Source: an uncultured Draconibacterium sp.
GTDB lineage: Bacteria; Bacteroidota; Bacteroidia; Bacteroidales; Prolixibacteraceae
DNA: 64,000 nt
Assembly (NCBI RefSeq): GCF_963674925.1
Contig: NZ_OY771649.1
Location: 1,302,001-1,366,000 of the forward strand
Reading direction: 5' to 3'
Part shown: piece after piece, positions 45,480 through 55,600 of the stretch
How the letters are laid out: each line of letters begins with the position of its first letter
How positions within the stretch are numbered: position 1 is the stretch's first letter
Position numbers and translations under genes: made by a program
The notes under the pieces: generated by a model
What the model saw: only the letters and a program-made list of their open reading frames with translations
The model's database searches: none
What the model was told of the DNA's origin: nothing

Positions 45480-46529
45480 TTATTCGTTAAGGCCAAGATA
45501 TTCCAGCAAGTCCTTCTTTTTTCGGATGTTTTTCCACTTTTTACCGGTATCCTTCATAACATCATCCTCAAGCGTTGCCAAAGCCTGATTCTTTTGCTCA
45601 GTAGAGACAAAAATATAGCGCATTGTCGTATTTATATTAGCATGCCCCATCAATCTTTGGATGGCTACGATATTGAGATGTTGCTCCAGCCAATGACTGG
45701 CCCGTGCATGGCGTAGCTGGTGGCAGTGTAAATTCTCGGGCACTTCGGGATTAATACAATGTGCCTTTTGCGCATATATTTTTAGACGCTTATTTACAGC
45801 CTCCTGGGTGAGTTTCTTTTTCCTGCCGTCATAATAAACGAAGAATAAAAGATCCCAGGGATTAAGTTTTTTGCCGTGGAACATCTCAATGTAACCCTTT
45901 AGGACTTTAGAGACCTCTTTAAGTATTGATGGTGACCTTCTTTTTGCTCCCTTACCCAGTACTGCAATATAGTTTTTACCATTTGGCTGAGTTAAATAGA
46001 TGTCTGATATTTTTAACGATAGCACTTCGTCAATACGAGCACCAATACTGTAAATCAGGTAAAATAGCGTAAAATCACGTTTCCCGATTTTGGTTTTGAG
46101 ATTGATGACATTAAAAAGAGTTTTAATGGCCTCTTGTGTTATTTCCACCTGTGCCGGCTTGACATATCGCATCTGCTTAACTTCCCGGGCCTCCATCCAT
46201 AATTGAATAAAGCGGATATCCTTTTTACTCAAGAACTTAAGGAAGTTCTTCAACCCGGCTAGCCGTTGATTACAAGTGGAGTTGGAGCAACTTCTTTCGC
46301 TCTTTAACCACAACATCCATTCCTGGATATTAGCAGTTGAAAAAAAATCACCTGAGAGGTTGCCAAAATTGGCTGACTTGGCATCTTTAAGGAAGATAGC
46401 GTACAGGGTAATGGCTTTATGATATGACCGCAGAGTATGAGGACTCAGAGCCCTTATTTCAGGAAGATATATCTTCTCCCACTCACGCATTGCCTTTGCG
46501 ATGACTAAAGATTCAGTTAGTTTCTTCAT
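45480..46529 (-). CDS. Tyrosine recombinase 3 of the trio (RitC-like)
   Basis: A protein of 349 residues from the ATG at 46529 (an ATG at 46565 adds 12 residues and deepens the overlap with recombinase 2 to 53 bp). Counted from that longer start, the catalytic residues are R177 (IGARIDEVL), H282 and R285 (HCHQLRHARAS), H308 (LMGHANI) and Y317 (MRYIF). It is the only one of the three with the full canonical R..HxxR..H..Y set. A SAM-like core-binding domain occupies about residues 30-130. It is the last gene of the transcript, ending 40 bp before the left terminal motif. Confidence 0.92.
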   Translation of the reverse strand: MKKLTESLVIAKAMREWEKIYLPEIRALSPHTLRSYHKAITLYAIFLKDAKSANFGNLSGDFFSTANIQEWMLWLKSERSCSNSTCNQRLAGLKNFLKFLSKKDIRFIQLWMEAREVKQMRYVKPAQVEITQEAIKTLFNVINLKTKIGKRDFTLFYLIYSIGARIDEVLSLKISDIYLTQPNGKNYIAVLGKGAKRRSPSILKEVSKVLKGYIEMFHGKKLNPWDLLFFVYYDGRKKKLTQEAVNKRLKIYAQKAHCINPEVPENLHCHQLRHARASHWLEQHLNIVAIQRLMGHANINTTMRYIFVSTEQKNQALATLEDDVMKDTGKKWKNIRKKKDLLEYLGLNE

Positions 46530-47817
46530 AATCAAAAAAGTTTGTAAGATTTGGTAACAGTTCATGAAGAGCTTGTCCTGTCAGTTCTTCTAATTGGTTA
46601 AAGAACAAAGGAACAAGTTGATAGTAATAACAGGTACTTTCGATTCTTCGATGCCCCATTGAGTGGCTGAGAAAGAGTAGCTTGTCAAACCACTCCGTAC
46701 CATCATAATCCCAACTATTAATGTTGGTTACAGCGTAAAAGCTACGTAGGTCGTAAGCCCGTGCAGGTTCATTGGATATGGTTTTCCAGATATTTCTAAA
46801 GTGATTTGAATGCCATGCAATCCCATGGAAGTTATCATTTCTATCTGGAAAAAATATTTTCCTACCTGGCATAAGTCGTTCCATTGCATCATTATATTGT
46901 TTTAACAAGTTCCACATGGTTATATGCAAAGCCACTCTGTGTTGATCAAGACCTTTAGTATGGGCAATATTGATTATGCCATTTGTAAGATCAACATCTT
47001 TACATTTGAGCATCAGAGCCTCGTTTGTTCTCATACCGGTACTGTAAAGCAACCGGAAGTATACAGGAACTTGCATTCTCCTAAGCTTAAATATCAATTC
47101 GTTTTGGCACCCAACAAGCTTAATTGTAGCGGTGGAATGAAAAAAAGCATTTAATTCACCCTGATTAAATCCATGAGGAGTATATGTGGATTTTTCGTTA
47201 GGCAAGTTTTCCGGTATCAAGACATTTGTCCATCCATGTTTATTGGTATATTTTAAGAACTTGCGTATCGGCCTTATCCGTAAATTTCGTGATTTGCATT
47301 GTTCAAAAGGCCTTTTGCCGCACCATCCATTGACAATATCATCAGTGAGTATATCTGCATCTGGTTCAATTGATGCGCAGTATTTGTTAAAGCGTATCAG
47401 AGTTTTATGAGTAAATCTTGAAAGATGATTTGATGTTTTCAGGTAAAAGATGTATTTATCCATCATCCCAGATACGAACGTTTTAACCAAAGGAAGCTCC
47501 GTTTCTGAGACAACCTTCTTCGAACTGGAGATTTGAATTAGTGCCGGTAGCATTAAGGACGTATAGCCACAACTGTTAGTGTACCTAAGAAATTGCCGGA
47601 TACAACCGGCTCGTGCGTTGTGCGAGAGTTCTGTCTCTCCCGGACGTTTAACACACCATTCATCAACCAACTTCTGCGACATATACAGAATCTTCTTTTT
47701 ATTCACACAGAAACTGGTAAACGTTCTTAACGGCAGGAAGCTCTGATACCCTAATTTCTTTCCTTTAGATCTATGATAGTCCAAATAGATATCAGTCAGT
47801 TCTTCAATTGTTTTCAT
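46513..47817 (-). CDS. Tyrosine recombinase 2 of the trio (RitB-like) with duplicated N-terminal domain
   Basis: A protein of 434 residues. The catalytic part shows R263 (STGMRTNEAL), R358 (AYDLRSFYA, with Tyr at 355 where His is usual), H389 (SMGHRRIES) and a Tyr cluster at 397-399. The N-terminal ~205 residues contain the same ~41-residue block twice, about 51-91 (VDEWCVKRP...RQFLRYTNSCGYTS) and 162-202 (VNGWCGKRP...RKFLKYTNKHGWTN), so a core-binding domain appears duplicated. Start overlaps the stop of recombinase 1 (ATGA), indicating coupled translation. Confidence 0.9.
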   Translation of the reverse strand: MKTIEELTDIYLDYHRSKGKKLGYQSFLPLRTFTSFCVNKKKILYMSQKLVDEWCVKRPGETELSHNARAGCIRQFLRYTNSCGYTSLMLPALIQISSSKKVVSETELPLVKTFVSGMMDKYIFYLKTSNHLSRFTHKTLIRFNKYCASIEPDADILTDDIVNGWCGKRPFEQCKSRNLRIRPIRKFLKYTNKHGWTNVLIPENLPNEKSTYTPHGFNQGELNAFFHSTATIKLVGCQNELIFKLRRMQVPVYFRLLYSTGMRTNEALMLKCKDVDLTNGIINIAHTKGLDQHRVALHITMWNLLKQYNDAMERLMPGRKIFFPDRNDNFHGIAWHSNHFRNIWKTISNEPARAYDLRSFYAVTNINSWDYDGTEWFDKLLFLSHSMGHRRIESTCYYYQLVPLFFNQLEELTGQALHELLPNLTNFFDYEETN

Positions 47818-49055
47818 ACCTCGAATACCTCCTTTCCTACGGGATATTGCTCAATGCTTACCCCACATTCACGCAGATGTTTGATGTCAGTATCGATATA
47901 TGGATTTAAAGATTCCGATGACAGGTGACCAAGAATATCACTGATAACCCTGGGCTGAACGCCATTTTCGAGGACTTTAGATGCCAGGTATCGTCGGAAC
48001 AACCGGAGACCATTTTCTTTATCATCACTCCTTATTCCTAATTTTGCAAAAAAGCGCCTGATAATACCTCCTATGGTACTTGAGTCCATTGGATTTTCCG
48101 GATCGTGGACATTAGTAAAAATACTCTTGATATCCAGGTTTCTTGGTCGTTCATTTGAGAGGTAATCTACCAAGGGATTGCCAACGATAGCCCTGAGTGG
48201 CAAGATCATAGGTTGCTGCGTTTTGGATTGAGTAAGTATAATTAGGTCTCTTTCCAAATCGATATTATTAATCCGCATTCGAGCGATGTCGGTTCCTCTT
48301 AATGCGGTATACATAGCCATTGATACAACAGCTTTATCACGTAACGAAAAATCATTTCGCGCTCCCTCTTGTAAATTCTCTTTAATAATGCGGATCTCAT
48401 CATCTTTAAGAGTAGCAAAATTCTTTCTACCGTTTCTTAAACGAGGCATATCATCAATGATACGTGCGCATTGGGCATAGTAATCAGTCCCCATAGCTGA
48501 TTTTAAAACGGTCTTGATTTTAGTCCTATAGGAGCAACCTCTTAGCTGCTTGTAACCATCATAAAAGAAAGATAATACCATCGATTCCGTGATACCACAT
48601 AAATCAATCGCCCCATTTCTTTGCATGTGACACAAGAAGGCGGCGCCAGCATTCGATTCTACTCTGATTGACTTTTCACTCTTACATTCTTTTGATGCCA
48701 CTTGCATGTAATGGTCAACGATGCCTTTGAATGTCGGGTTCAAGTGCTCATAACTACATTCCCTGTACTGAACAGGAGCGAATTTGAGCCTGTTGGGAAA
48801 ATGATCAAACTCATCAAACCCTTGAATAGTGCGCACGGAGGTGCGATAATAACGAAGTCTTTTGGTGCTTCCTTCAAGACCTTCCCTGGAAATAAATTTC
48901 TTGTAAAAATCATTGTAAGACGTGTACTTTCCTTCATGGTCAAACAATCGTCTGAACATGACCTTAACGCCGCCGATGGCGCCGCTGCCAAATCCATTTG
49001 CTTTCATGTATTCTAAAAGCTCTGGATGCGTTTTCTTCAGTTTTTTAATATCCAT
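47814..49055 (-). CDS. Tyrosine recombinase 1 of the trio (RitA-like)
   Basis: A protein of 413 residues. The catalytic domain has R253 (TALRGTDIARM), R354 in LRLFRRYLAS (Arg where the His of HxxR is expected), H377 (ILGHLSSES) and Y386 (NPYIDTD). The N-terminal half holds arm- and core-binding helices. It is first in the transcript and lies about 140 bp from the right terminus, so its promoter must be within the repeat-rich end, where recombinase binding could repress it (inference). Confidence 0.9.
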   Translation of the reverse strand: MDIKKLKKTHPELLEYMKANGFGSGAIGGVKVMFRRLFDHEGKYTSYNDFYKKFISREGLEGSTKRLRYYRTSVRTIQGFDEFDHFPNRLKFAPVQYRECSYEHLNPTFKGIVDHYMQVASKECKSEKSIRVESNAGAAFLCHMQRNGAIDLCGITESMVLSFFYDGYKQLRGCSYRTKIKTVLKSAMGTDYYAQCARIIDDMPRLRNGRKNFATLKDDEIRIIKENLQEGARNDFSLRDKAVVSMAMYTALRGTDIARMRINNIDLERDLIILTQSKTQQPMILPLRAIVGNPLVDYLSNERPRNLDIKSIFTNVHDPENPMDSSTIGGIIRRFFAKLGIRSDDKENGLRLFRRYLASKVLENGVQPRVISDILGHLSSESLNPYIDTDIKHLRECGVSIEQYPVGKEVFEV

Positions 49056-49106
49056 ATATTATTCTTTAGCGTTAAAACTCGAGAGTAGTATACGGATGAA
49101 AGGAAA

Positions 49107-49197
49107 AATATTATCCTAACTTTTTGAACGTTAAAAATCTATGCAACAGGCGATATGATAATTAATTTAGGATAATGTTTTAGTTAGGATAATCTTG
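49107..49197. repeat. Right terminus of the RIT-like element
   Basis: Three copies of the 12-bp motif: 49182-49193 (inverted, terminal), 49165-49176 (inverted, one mismatch) and 49110-49121 (direct). Measured from the end, the copies are at offsets 0, 17 and 72, exactly as at the left terminus. CTTG at 49194-49197 is the second copy of the putative target duplication. No outer palindrome is present on this side. Confidence 0.85.
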
Positions 49198-49851
49198 CGA
49201 ATAATCTTTACTTGCAAAGTTCAGGTTAGAAAACCTTTCGTGACGATTAAGCCTTTTCCTATGGCCTGTACTGTGGCAAAGTTCATGAAATATGGTTGAG
49301 TAAAACTCTTCATCCTGAAAGAAAGTTCTTGCTCCAGGCATGTGTACTTCATCCAACGATGGAATATAACAGGCTTTTTTCTGATCCAGTTTAATTACCG
49401 GGGAATCGGACCAGAACTGGATAAGCTGCTCACAGGAAGCAATTGGATCAAAATCATGATCGTGAGCTGTATTCTTAGGAATCCTGTCTGGATCAATACC
49501 TTCCACATCGTCAATATGAAATACCCGGTAATAACGAAGCATCGGAATTTCTTTGGGTTCATCATCTTTTTCGTATTCTACCATTTTCCAGAATACAATC
49601 ATAAATGATGAAGATCCCTTTTTGATCTTACCACCAAGATCCTGAACTTGTTTGAAAGTAAGGAAATAAGGCCTTTCGAAACCAAAGCTAAGCAGGTACC
49701 AGAAATTAAATCCCCGGTAAGGCTTTTTAGAAACCAGGTTACGAGGAATGGCACTTGCGGTTTTCCAAGGCATATGCCATGGTATTACACCTGCTTCCAA
49801 GCGTTCTACAATCAGATTAGTTACTGTTTCATAAATATCAAATTTACTCAT
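49194..49851 (-). pseudogene. ardC: 5' part of ardC-like antirestriction gene
   Basis: From the ATG at 49851 it reads MSKFDIYETVTNLIVERLEA, then VIPWHMPWK and NLVSKKPYRGFNFWYLLS, an ArdC-type N-terminal ssDNA-binding domain, then a zincin-like domain with HExxH in IFHELCHSTGH. Past 49194 the frame continues four codons into the RIT-like element (DYPN, stop at 49180). ArdC proteins bind single-stranded DNA and protect incoming conjugative DNA from restriction. Here the gene is split, so that function is presumably lost. The frame is open upstream to 49938, but the ATG at 49851 fits the family. Confidence 0.9.
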
Positions 49852-49997
49852 TGAATCCACCCATGCCCTTGGGATTTGTATCGGCTCACTGACGCTTCGG
49901 TCAGCACTGGTCTGGCACGCCATTAAATTTTGGCGCATGCCATTGAGCCGGATGGATTCTTGTCAATGGGCTATGTCAGATTTTATGAAGTTAACGA

Positions 49998-50098
49998 AAT
50001 AAAAACTGAACAGCTCCAACGGACGGCTGGCAAAATTGGGCAATTTCAGCCGCCATTGACTTTTCCGGACGGCAAATTAACTTTGACAGGATTTAAGG
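49998..50098. repeat. Direct repeat R1 flanking the defence cassette
   Basis: About 101 bp, roughly 90% identical to 55916-56017 in the same orientation. It contains a hairpin: CGGCTG (50024-50029) with CAGCCG (50047-50052), and AAATT/AATTT inside. It ends 9 bp from the stop codon of the nuclease gene. It has no coding content that I can see. Confidence 0.85.
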
Positions 50099-50107
50099 GA
50101 TGACGGG

Positions 50108-50743
50108 CTATTCTACACCTTTAAAAAACTGTACCGCAAATTCACAGAAGTCGATAATCACCTGTTTTTGCAAATCAAACTCTTTGCGTCCTCCTAGGTA
50201 ATTTCGCGAAGTTGGGGTAATCTCACCACCCTCTTGCAGCTCTTTGTAGGTAATACATTTTATATGGCTTTTTGAGACCAGGATGAAATATGCATTTTCA
50301 TACGGATAATTTTTAGGGAGATCTTTAAAACTGAAGTTTTCACTTGCTCGAAACTTAACCTCGATGAAATAAACACTTTTTGATTTCGGATCCTGAATAA
50401 CAAAATCTGGCATTCTGCGGATTTGTGAGGCTACATCCGATCGAACTCCTTTCAGCAGTTCCATAATACCGGGGATTGTGTTTTCCATTCCGTAACGAAA
50501 AACATTATATCCCAGGCTTAGAAATAGTTCTTGAATCAACGTTTCCGCAATTCTACCTTTTATCATATTGTACCGGTAGTTCCGATCTCTGTCCGTTAAT
50601 CCGTTTTCACTTTCATCAGGCATAACAACTTCTGAATTTGGAGCCTCCTCAATCTCCTCCCCATTTCTTTGTTCTTGGTAACATTTGAAGCATAAACCAC
50701 CATTGTACTTGGTGTAGGCTCCACAGTTTGTGCATTCTGGCAT
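50108..50743 (-). CDS. Zinc-ribbon plus PD-(D/E)XK nuclease-like protein
   Basis: A protein of 211 residues. A four-Cys zinc ribbon (C4, C7, C18, C21) opens the protein, followed by an acidic linker, then a restriction-endonuclease-like domain. Candidate active-site residues are E67 (GRIAETLIQ), D113 (RRMPDFVIQD), E128 and K130 (YFIEVKFR). It is the last gene of the minus-strand cassette, 4 bp after the SIR2 gene, so it is translated with it. I do not recognise a named family. A role as DNA- or RNA-cutting effector or helper nuclease is inferred from motif and context. Confidence 0.75.
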   Translation of the reverse strand: MPECTNCGAYTKYNGGLCFKCYQEQRNGEEIEEAPNSEVVMPDESENGLTDRDRNYRYNMIKGRIAETLIQELFLSLGYNVFRYGMENTIPGIMELLKGVRSDVASQIRRMPDFVIQDPKSKSVYFIEVKFRASENFSFKDLPKNYPYENAYFILVSKSHIKCITYKELQEGGEITPTSRNYLGGRKEFDLQKQVIIDFCEFAVQFFKGVE

Positions 50744-50747
50744 AATA

Positions 50748-52643
50748 TTATTGGTTAATTGGACTAGGCTCTGAGTTATACGAAACGATTATTTTACTTG
50801 TTTTACTTGCTACTTGAATATCCTTCATCCTGTTTTTAAGTACAGTTTCCAAATTTACAACATAAGGAGACTCTACCTGAACTTGTTTAAACCCCAAATT
50901 AACTAATTGTCCATGGAGTGTAATCTTTGTTTCTTCTCGTTCATTGGCAACAACAAGAGCATTCTCATTCCCTATGTTTTTGAGGCTATTTATAATTTCG
51001 TCCGAATCATTAAAAAGCGTGGCTTCCATTATTCCTTTCCAGGTATATTTTAGTTTATTACTTTTAATTACATCAACTATTTCTTTTAGAACTTCGACCG
51101 TTTTTTCATTGATCTCGGAGATATCAATTGTTGAGAATCGAACCTTGAAGTGATTCTCTACCAATCTTAGATTCTGAAAATATCCCAAAAAGAAATTAGC
51201 AAAGTCACTGAAATGTTTTTGATATGGGACTGACTGTTTAATAAATTTATTAGTATTGTCCCAAAATACTCTAAACTCAACCCCTCCAAAAAGATTTTCC
51301 ATAAAGGAAAGTTCCAATATCTCCTGATTGATCTTTGAACAAACCTTATTGTGTTGATAGTCGAGATTAACACTTGAACCTTTATCTTTTAATTCTAATT
51401 TTAATATTAATACGGCAGATTTTAACTTACAATGGATTTCATAAAATGGATCATTGCCATAAATCTCTACTGGTAGATTCTCAAAATCAAAACCATTGTC
51501 AAATTTAATATCAATGTTTAACTTTTTTCTTGGAATACTTTTTAAAATTATTTTAACTGAATCATCTAAATATGGAATACCAATATCTCCAATTCTGAAA
51601 TCTGAGGAACGTATATTTTTGCTATCAATTACAACTTGCCCAACATTCTTTCCAATTATGAAATCATTAAACTCATTATAGAACTGTCGTGTGCTTTCAA
51701 CCGTAAAATTCAACCTTGACTTAACTGAATCATTAGCTCCCCTAAATGCTCCAGCTCTGAACTTATTATTAACAGGTTTTAAGTCGAATAAAACATCATG
51801 AGATAAAAGATACTTACTAAATGTGTCAGTAGACACAACTCCATCCTCATGATCTTTTATAATATTCTTGTTTAAATTTATCAGGAGCTCATCTATAAAA
51901 GTTTCGGCTTTTTTGTTGATATACGAAATTGCTTTGGCTTGTAATATATTTCGTTTTAAAGGAGGCAAACTAGGTGCCACAAGAAAGCATTCTTTGCGGT
52001 GTGATTGTAATTCCTCTGTTATTCTGTTGAAAATAACTTCAATATTGGGATCCTCAATATTGTATCCAAGAAATAAAATATTTTTTGTAATCAACCTTTC
52101 TTTCACTACTGTCCATAAATTATCGTTTTCAGTTCCTTCTTGAAAGAATCTATTATAATCTGAATTTGTAATAATTATACTTTCTGGAATTGATAAATCA
52201 CCGTGGACTTTAAAAATTTGGGGAAGCTTATGATTTATATAAGATACCTTCTGCGGAGAAAAGATTACTTGTACATTTCCCTTGTAAGCTATTTCAAAAA
52301 GTGAATCATAATTTGTAGTAATTATTGTATTAAAATGTGGAATATTTGCAATCTTATCATGGTACTCTGTTGACTTAGGTAATTTTATTAGAAATTCTTC
52401 CTCCAATAATCTTATCAGTTCATTTCTACTACCCTGCTTTACTGAAACAAATTCCTCCGCTAATTTTGGTAAATCATGAGATTTTCTTACGTGTCGTTTC
52501 TCCGATTTTGACAACCGATGATATAATATATCTTTTAGTGTTTTCCCTGAAGGATATCCAGCATAGAGTGAAAAACCTGCTCCAGCCCATATCACTACTT
52601 CTTCTCGCCTTATTAATTCAAATAAATTTTCCGTTCGGTTCAT
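50748..52643 (-). CDS. SIR2-domain protein with large C-terminal domain (putative defence NADase)
   Basis: A protein of 631 residues. The N-terminal ~255 residues are a SIR2_2-like domain: GAGFSLYAGYPSG (21-33), TTNYDSLFE (N111, D113), FKVHGDL (H147) and LFLGYNIEDPN. N111 and H147 align with the residues needed for NAD+ cleavage in defence SIR2 proteins such as ThsA and DSR2. The remaining ~375 residues are beta-rich, with no domain I can name, and may sense a phage signal. AT-richness is higher than in the neighbours, in keeping with transfer. It lies between a type IIG enzyme and a nuclease gene. Confidence 0.8.
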   Translation of the reverse strand: MNRTENLFELIRREEVVIWAGAGFSLYAGYPSGKTLKDILYHRLSKSEKRHVRKSHDLPKLAEEFVSVKQGSRNELIRLLEEEFLIKLPKSTEYHDKIANIPHFNTIITTNYDSLFEIAYKGNVQVIFSPQKVSYINHKLPQIFKVHGDLSIPESIIITNSDYNRFFQEGTENDNLWTVVKERLITKNILFLGYNIEDPNIEVIFNRITEELQSHRKECFLVAPSLPPLKRNILQAKAISYINKKAETFIDELLINLNKNIIKDHEDGVVSTDTFSKYLLSHDVLFDLKPVNNKFRAGAFRGANDSVKSRLNFTVESTRQFYNEFNDFIIGKNVGQVVIDSKNIRSSDFRIGDIGIPYLDDSVKIILKSIPRKKLNIDIKFDNGFDFENLPVEIYGNDPFYEIHCKLKSAVLILKLELKDKGSSVNLDYQHNKVCSKINQEILELSFMENLFGGVEFRVFWDNTNKFIKQSVPYQKHFSDFANFFLGYFQNLRLVENHFKVRFSTIDISEINEKTVEVLKEIVDVIKSNKLKYTWKGIMEATLFNDSDEIINSLKNIGNENALVVANEREETKITLHGQLVNLGFKQVQVESPYVVNLETVLKNRMKDIQVASKTSKIIVSYNSEPSPINQ

Positions 52644-52678
52644 TCTTTATTATTCTGTCCATTCAACTTTTGAGTATT

Positions 52679-55600
52679 CTAAATTACCAGCCCATACACC
52701 TCATAAACCACCTGATCAATCTCCTCGTCAACTTCTCTTATTTGGTTACTGAAGGTGTTGGCTTTGCCAGATTCTGCTAAAAAATAATCCTCCCATTCGG
52801 CTTCCTGCGTTAGGGATAATTTAATTTTCTTTTTGCGTAATTCTTTCTCAAAATCTGCGAAGCTAAGCGAATACCAGTTTTGTAAATTGTTAGACAAACT
52901 CTCCAAAGAAAAGTTGCGTTGGATGGCCCGCTGAAATTTTAAGGATGTACTTTGAAGATCTTTTGTTAATTGGGTACGACGAATGGCCTGTTGTTCCATT
53001 GTTGAGATCTGATTTTTGTTGGCATGCGGTACCGGGAAATGCTCAAAAAACACTTTCCTGATCTCCCGGGTTCCGCCCTGCAGCTCAGGACAATTATACC
53101 AAATCCAAAGTTTTGCTAGCGAAGAGTTAAACAAAGCTGTCAGAAACAATAAAGAAACAGATTCATCCTGGGCTGTTATAATGAAACTCTTATCGTTACT
53201 CAAAAAACCACTTTCATCGTATAAAAAGGGAAACACTGATGTCATGTTGGGATACATGATCTTTGGTTTAGAAAATTCTTCAAAGTATGCAATACTGTCC
53301 TGGGTTTCAAACCACTGCCCGGAAGTTTTCTTTCGTGAGCCTTTTTCTCCGGTTTGATTCAACCTGTCATATCCAAAGGACAGTAAGTGTTCTTTTATCG
53401 CCGGAAAATTTTCGATATCCAAACCAAGCGATGGAAATGTTCCGATCAAATACTCCGATCCGGTAATTCCATAGGCAGAAATATTTCTTCCTCGAAGCAT
53501 TGGTTTAATTATCTCGCCGCTCTTTTTATCTGAAACAATTAGTTTCTTTCGGGTATCCTCATCGATGAAAAAAGCATCGTTATATCCTGTCAGAATTCCA
53601 CGATATATAGAAATAGGCAAATCTTTTAACTTCGTACTTCCAACTGCCATTTTTTGAAGTTTCTGTGCATCAGCATACGGCTGAATACTCCAGCTATCAT
53701 CTCCAAAATTCGTAGCCGGATATTCGTACAGATTACTTGTAACTTCCGAAAGAAAATCACCATTATAGGTTTTATTGTTTAGCGATAATACTTTTACATT
53801 CTCCTTTTTATCACCGTTCTGAATAACGAAAATGCAGACGTATGTAGTTGCTTCCTCAAAAAACTGTATGTCGCCAAAGTTCAGGATTTGCCGCAAACCG
53901 GTCTCTGCTAAAAATTTTCGGAGAGGTTTACCATAGGCCACAATCATCCATTTGTTGGGCATGATAAACGATTGCATACCCCCGTTCTTTAACAATTTAT
54001 ATCCCCGTTCGGTAAAAAGGCAATACAAGTCGGCTCCTTTATGGAAGGTTTCAAAGCCGCACATAGCCAATGTCTCGCTCATGGCTCCCATGCTTTGCAA
54101 TTGTACATACGGAGGATTTCCAATTACCACATCAAAACCGCCATTGGTAAAAACGGCAGGGAATTCTTTCTGCCAGTTAAAGGCTTTTTCTCCGGCATTT
54201 TTGGGGTCGTCAATCAGCGAGTTTCCGCATTTTATATTATTGCTAAGCGTATTTAGTTTTCGACCCTTTTGGGCAGTACGCAGCCAAAGCGATAGTTTTG
54301 CAATTTCAACCGATTCTTCGTTCAGGTCAACTCCGTAGATATTTTTCTCCAATATATCAGTGGTAATATCAGAAAAAATGATTGCCCCGCCCAGCAGTTG
54401 TCCGCGCAACTCATCGATTTTTCGGTGTTCGTTTATCAGGAATTCAAGCGCCTGATTTAAAAACGCTCCTGAACCACAAGCCGGGTCAAGTATTGTCAAT
54501 GTTAACAACCAGTTCCGGTAATCATCGAGTTTTCTGTCTAAAGCGCGTACAATATCTTTTTTCCGGTTTTTCCGGCCTTTGGCATATTCTTCGTCAACAA
54601 TTTCAAGTTCGGAACGCTTTTTATCGCAAAGTTTTCCAACGGTATTTTCAACCATATATTTGGTGATGTACTTTGGTGTGTAAAAAATACCGTCCTTCTT
54701 TCGTTTGGTTTTCTGGCTGTCAACTCTTTCTCCCTTTATTTCGGCTTGAACATTTTCAATTTCGCCCAGCGAATGTTCAAAAATGTGCCCTAGAATATTT
54801 ACATCTACATCGGTTTCAAAATCGTAGTTACTTAAACGAAGTGTGTGTTCGTGTAAAATATCATCATCAATATTAATGTTATCCAGTATCTCGTCAGGCT
54901 TGAATAATCCACCATTGTATGCGTATATATCGTATTTCTTGCCTTTGTAACCGGAGTTCATGTACCCGAAATACTTCTTAAAACGGGCGTAGAGTGGAAC
55001 ATATTCATCAAGTTCGTCTTTTAAGGTTGTCCACTGTTTTACAATTTCGCTGATTGAATTTGGTGGAAGCAAAAGTCGATCTTCAGCAAAAAAGATAAAC
55101 AAAAATCGATCAAGAAGCTTTTGTGTTTTTTTGAAAAGAAGCAGTTTATCTGTTTCCGGATTATTTTTCACCAGGTTATTATAAATGGCTTCGCGGAATT
55201 TTGAATAGTCGGCATATAGTTTTTTCGTAATGTTTTCTTCCTGCAGAACCGACGATTCTTTCATTTTTAAAGGCAAATCCGTTAAGAGATTGTCTTTAGC
55301 CAGGCACAGCCATAATATTGAAAATTGGCTCCGTGTTAAATTGAACAGATCGAAATCAACATGGTCAACCGCATTTTGAATGTAAAAACGAATCTTCTCG
55401 AAATTCGATGTAATTACATATTTACACTTCGGGTGATGATTTTTATACCCGAATGCCTGTGTTTCAATTTTGTCCAGATCGGTAGTATCGGTTCCTTTCA
55501 ATTCAATAACAGCAGTTGCGTCCTCCCCTTTTAAAATGGCACCGTCAGCCTTTTTGCTGTTTGAAATATTCTTTAGTTCTGTCGTCAGGTTAAAATTCGG

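Larger units (their letters stand above)
45328..49193 (-). mobile_element. RIT-like (recombinase-in-trio) element inserted in ardC
   Basis: A 3,866-bp insertion with three overlapping minus-strand tyrosine recombinase genes and nothing else. It is bounded by mirrored termini and a 4-bp direct repeat (CTTG on plus). Its removal with one CTTG copy rejoins the ardC frame exactly, which defines the ends. Three adjacent, co-transcribed tyrosine recombinases are the defining trait of RIT elements. Assignment to that group is by architecture, not by a search. Confidence 0.88.

Noticed and set aside
45480..49055. The trio as a Tn554-type transposon
   Set aside because: Tn554 has two recombinase genes and a third non-recombinase tnpC. 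Here all three genes have recognisable tyrosine-recombinase catalytic motifs.
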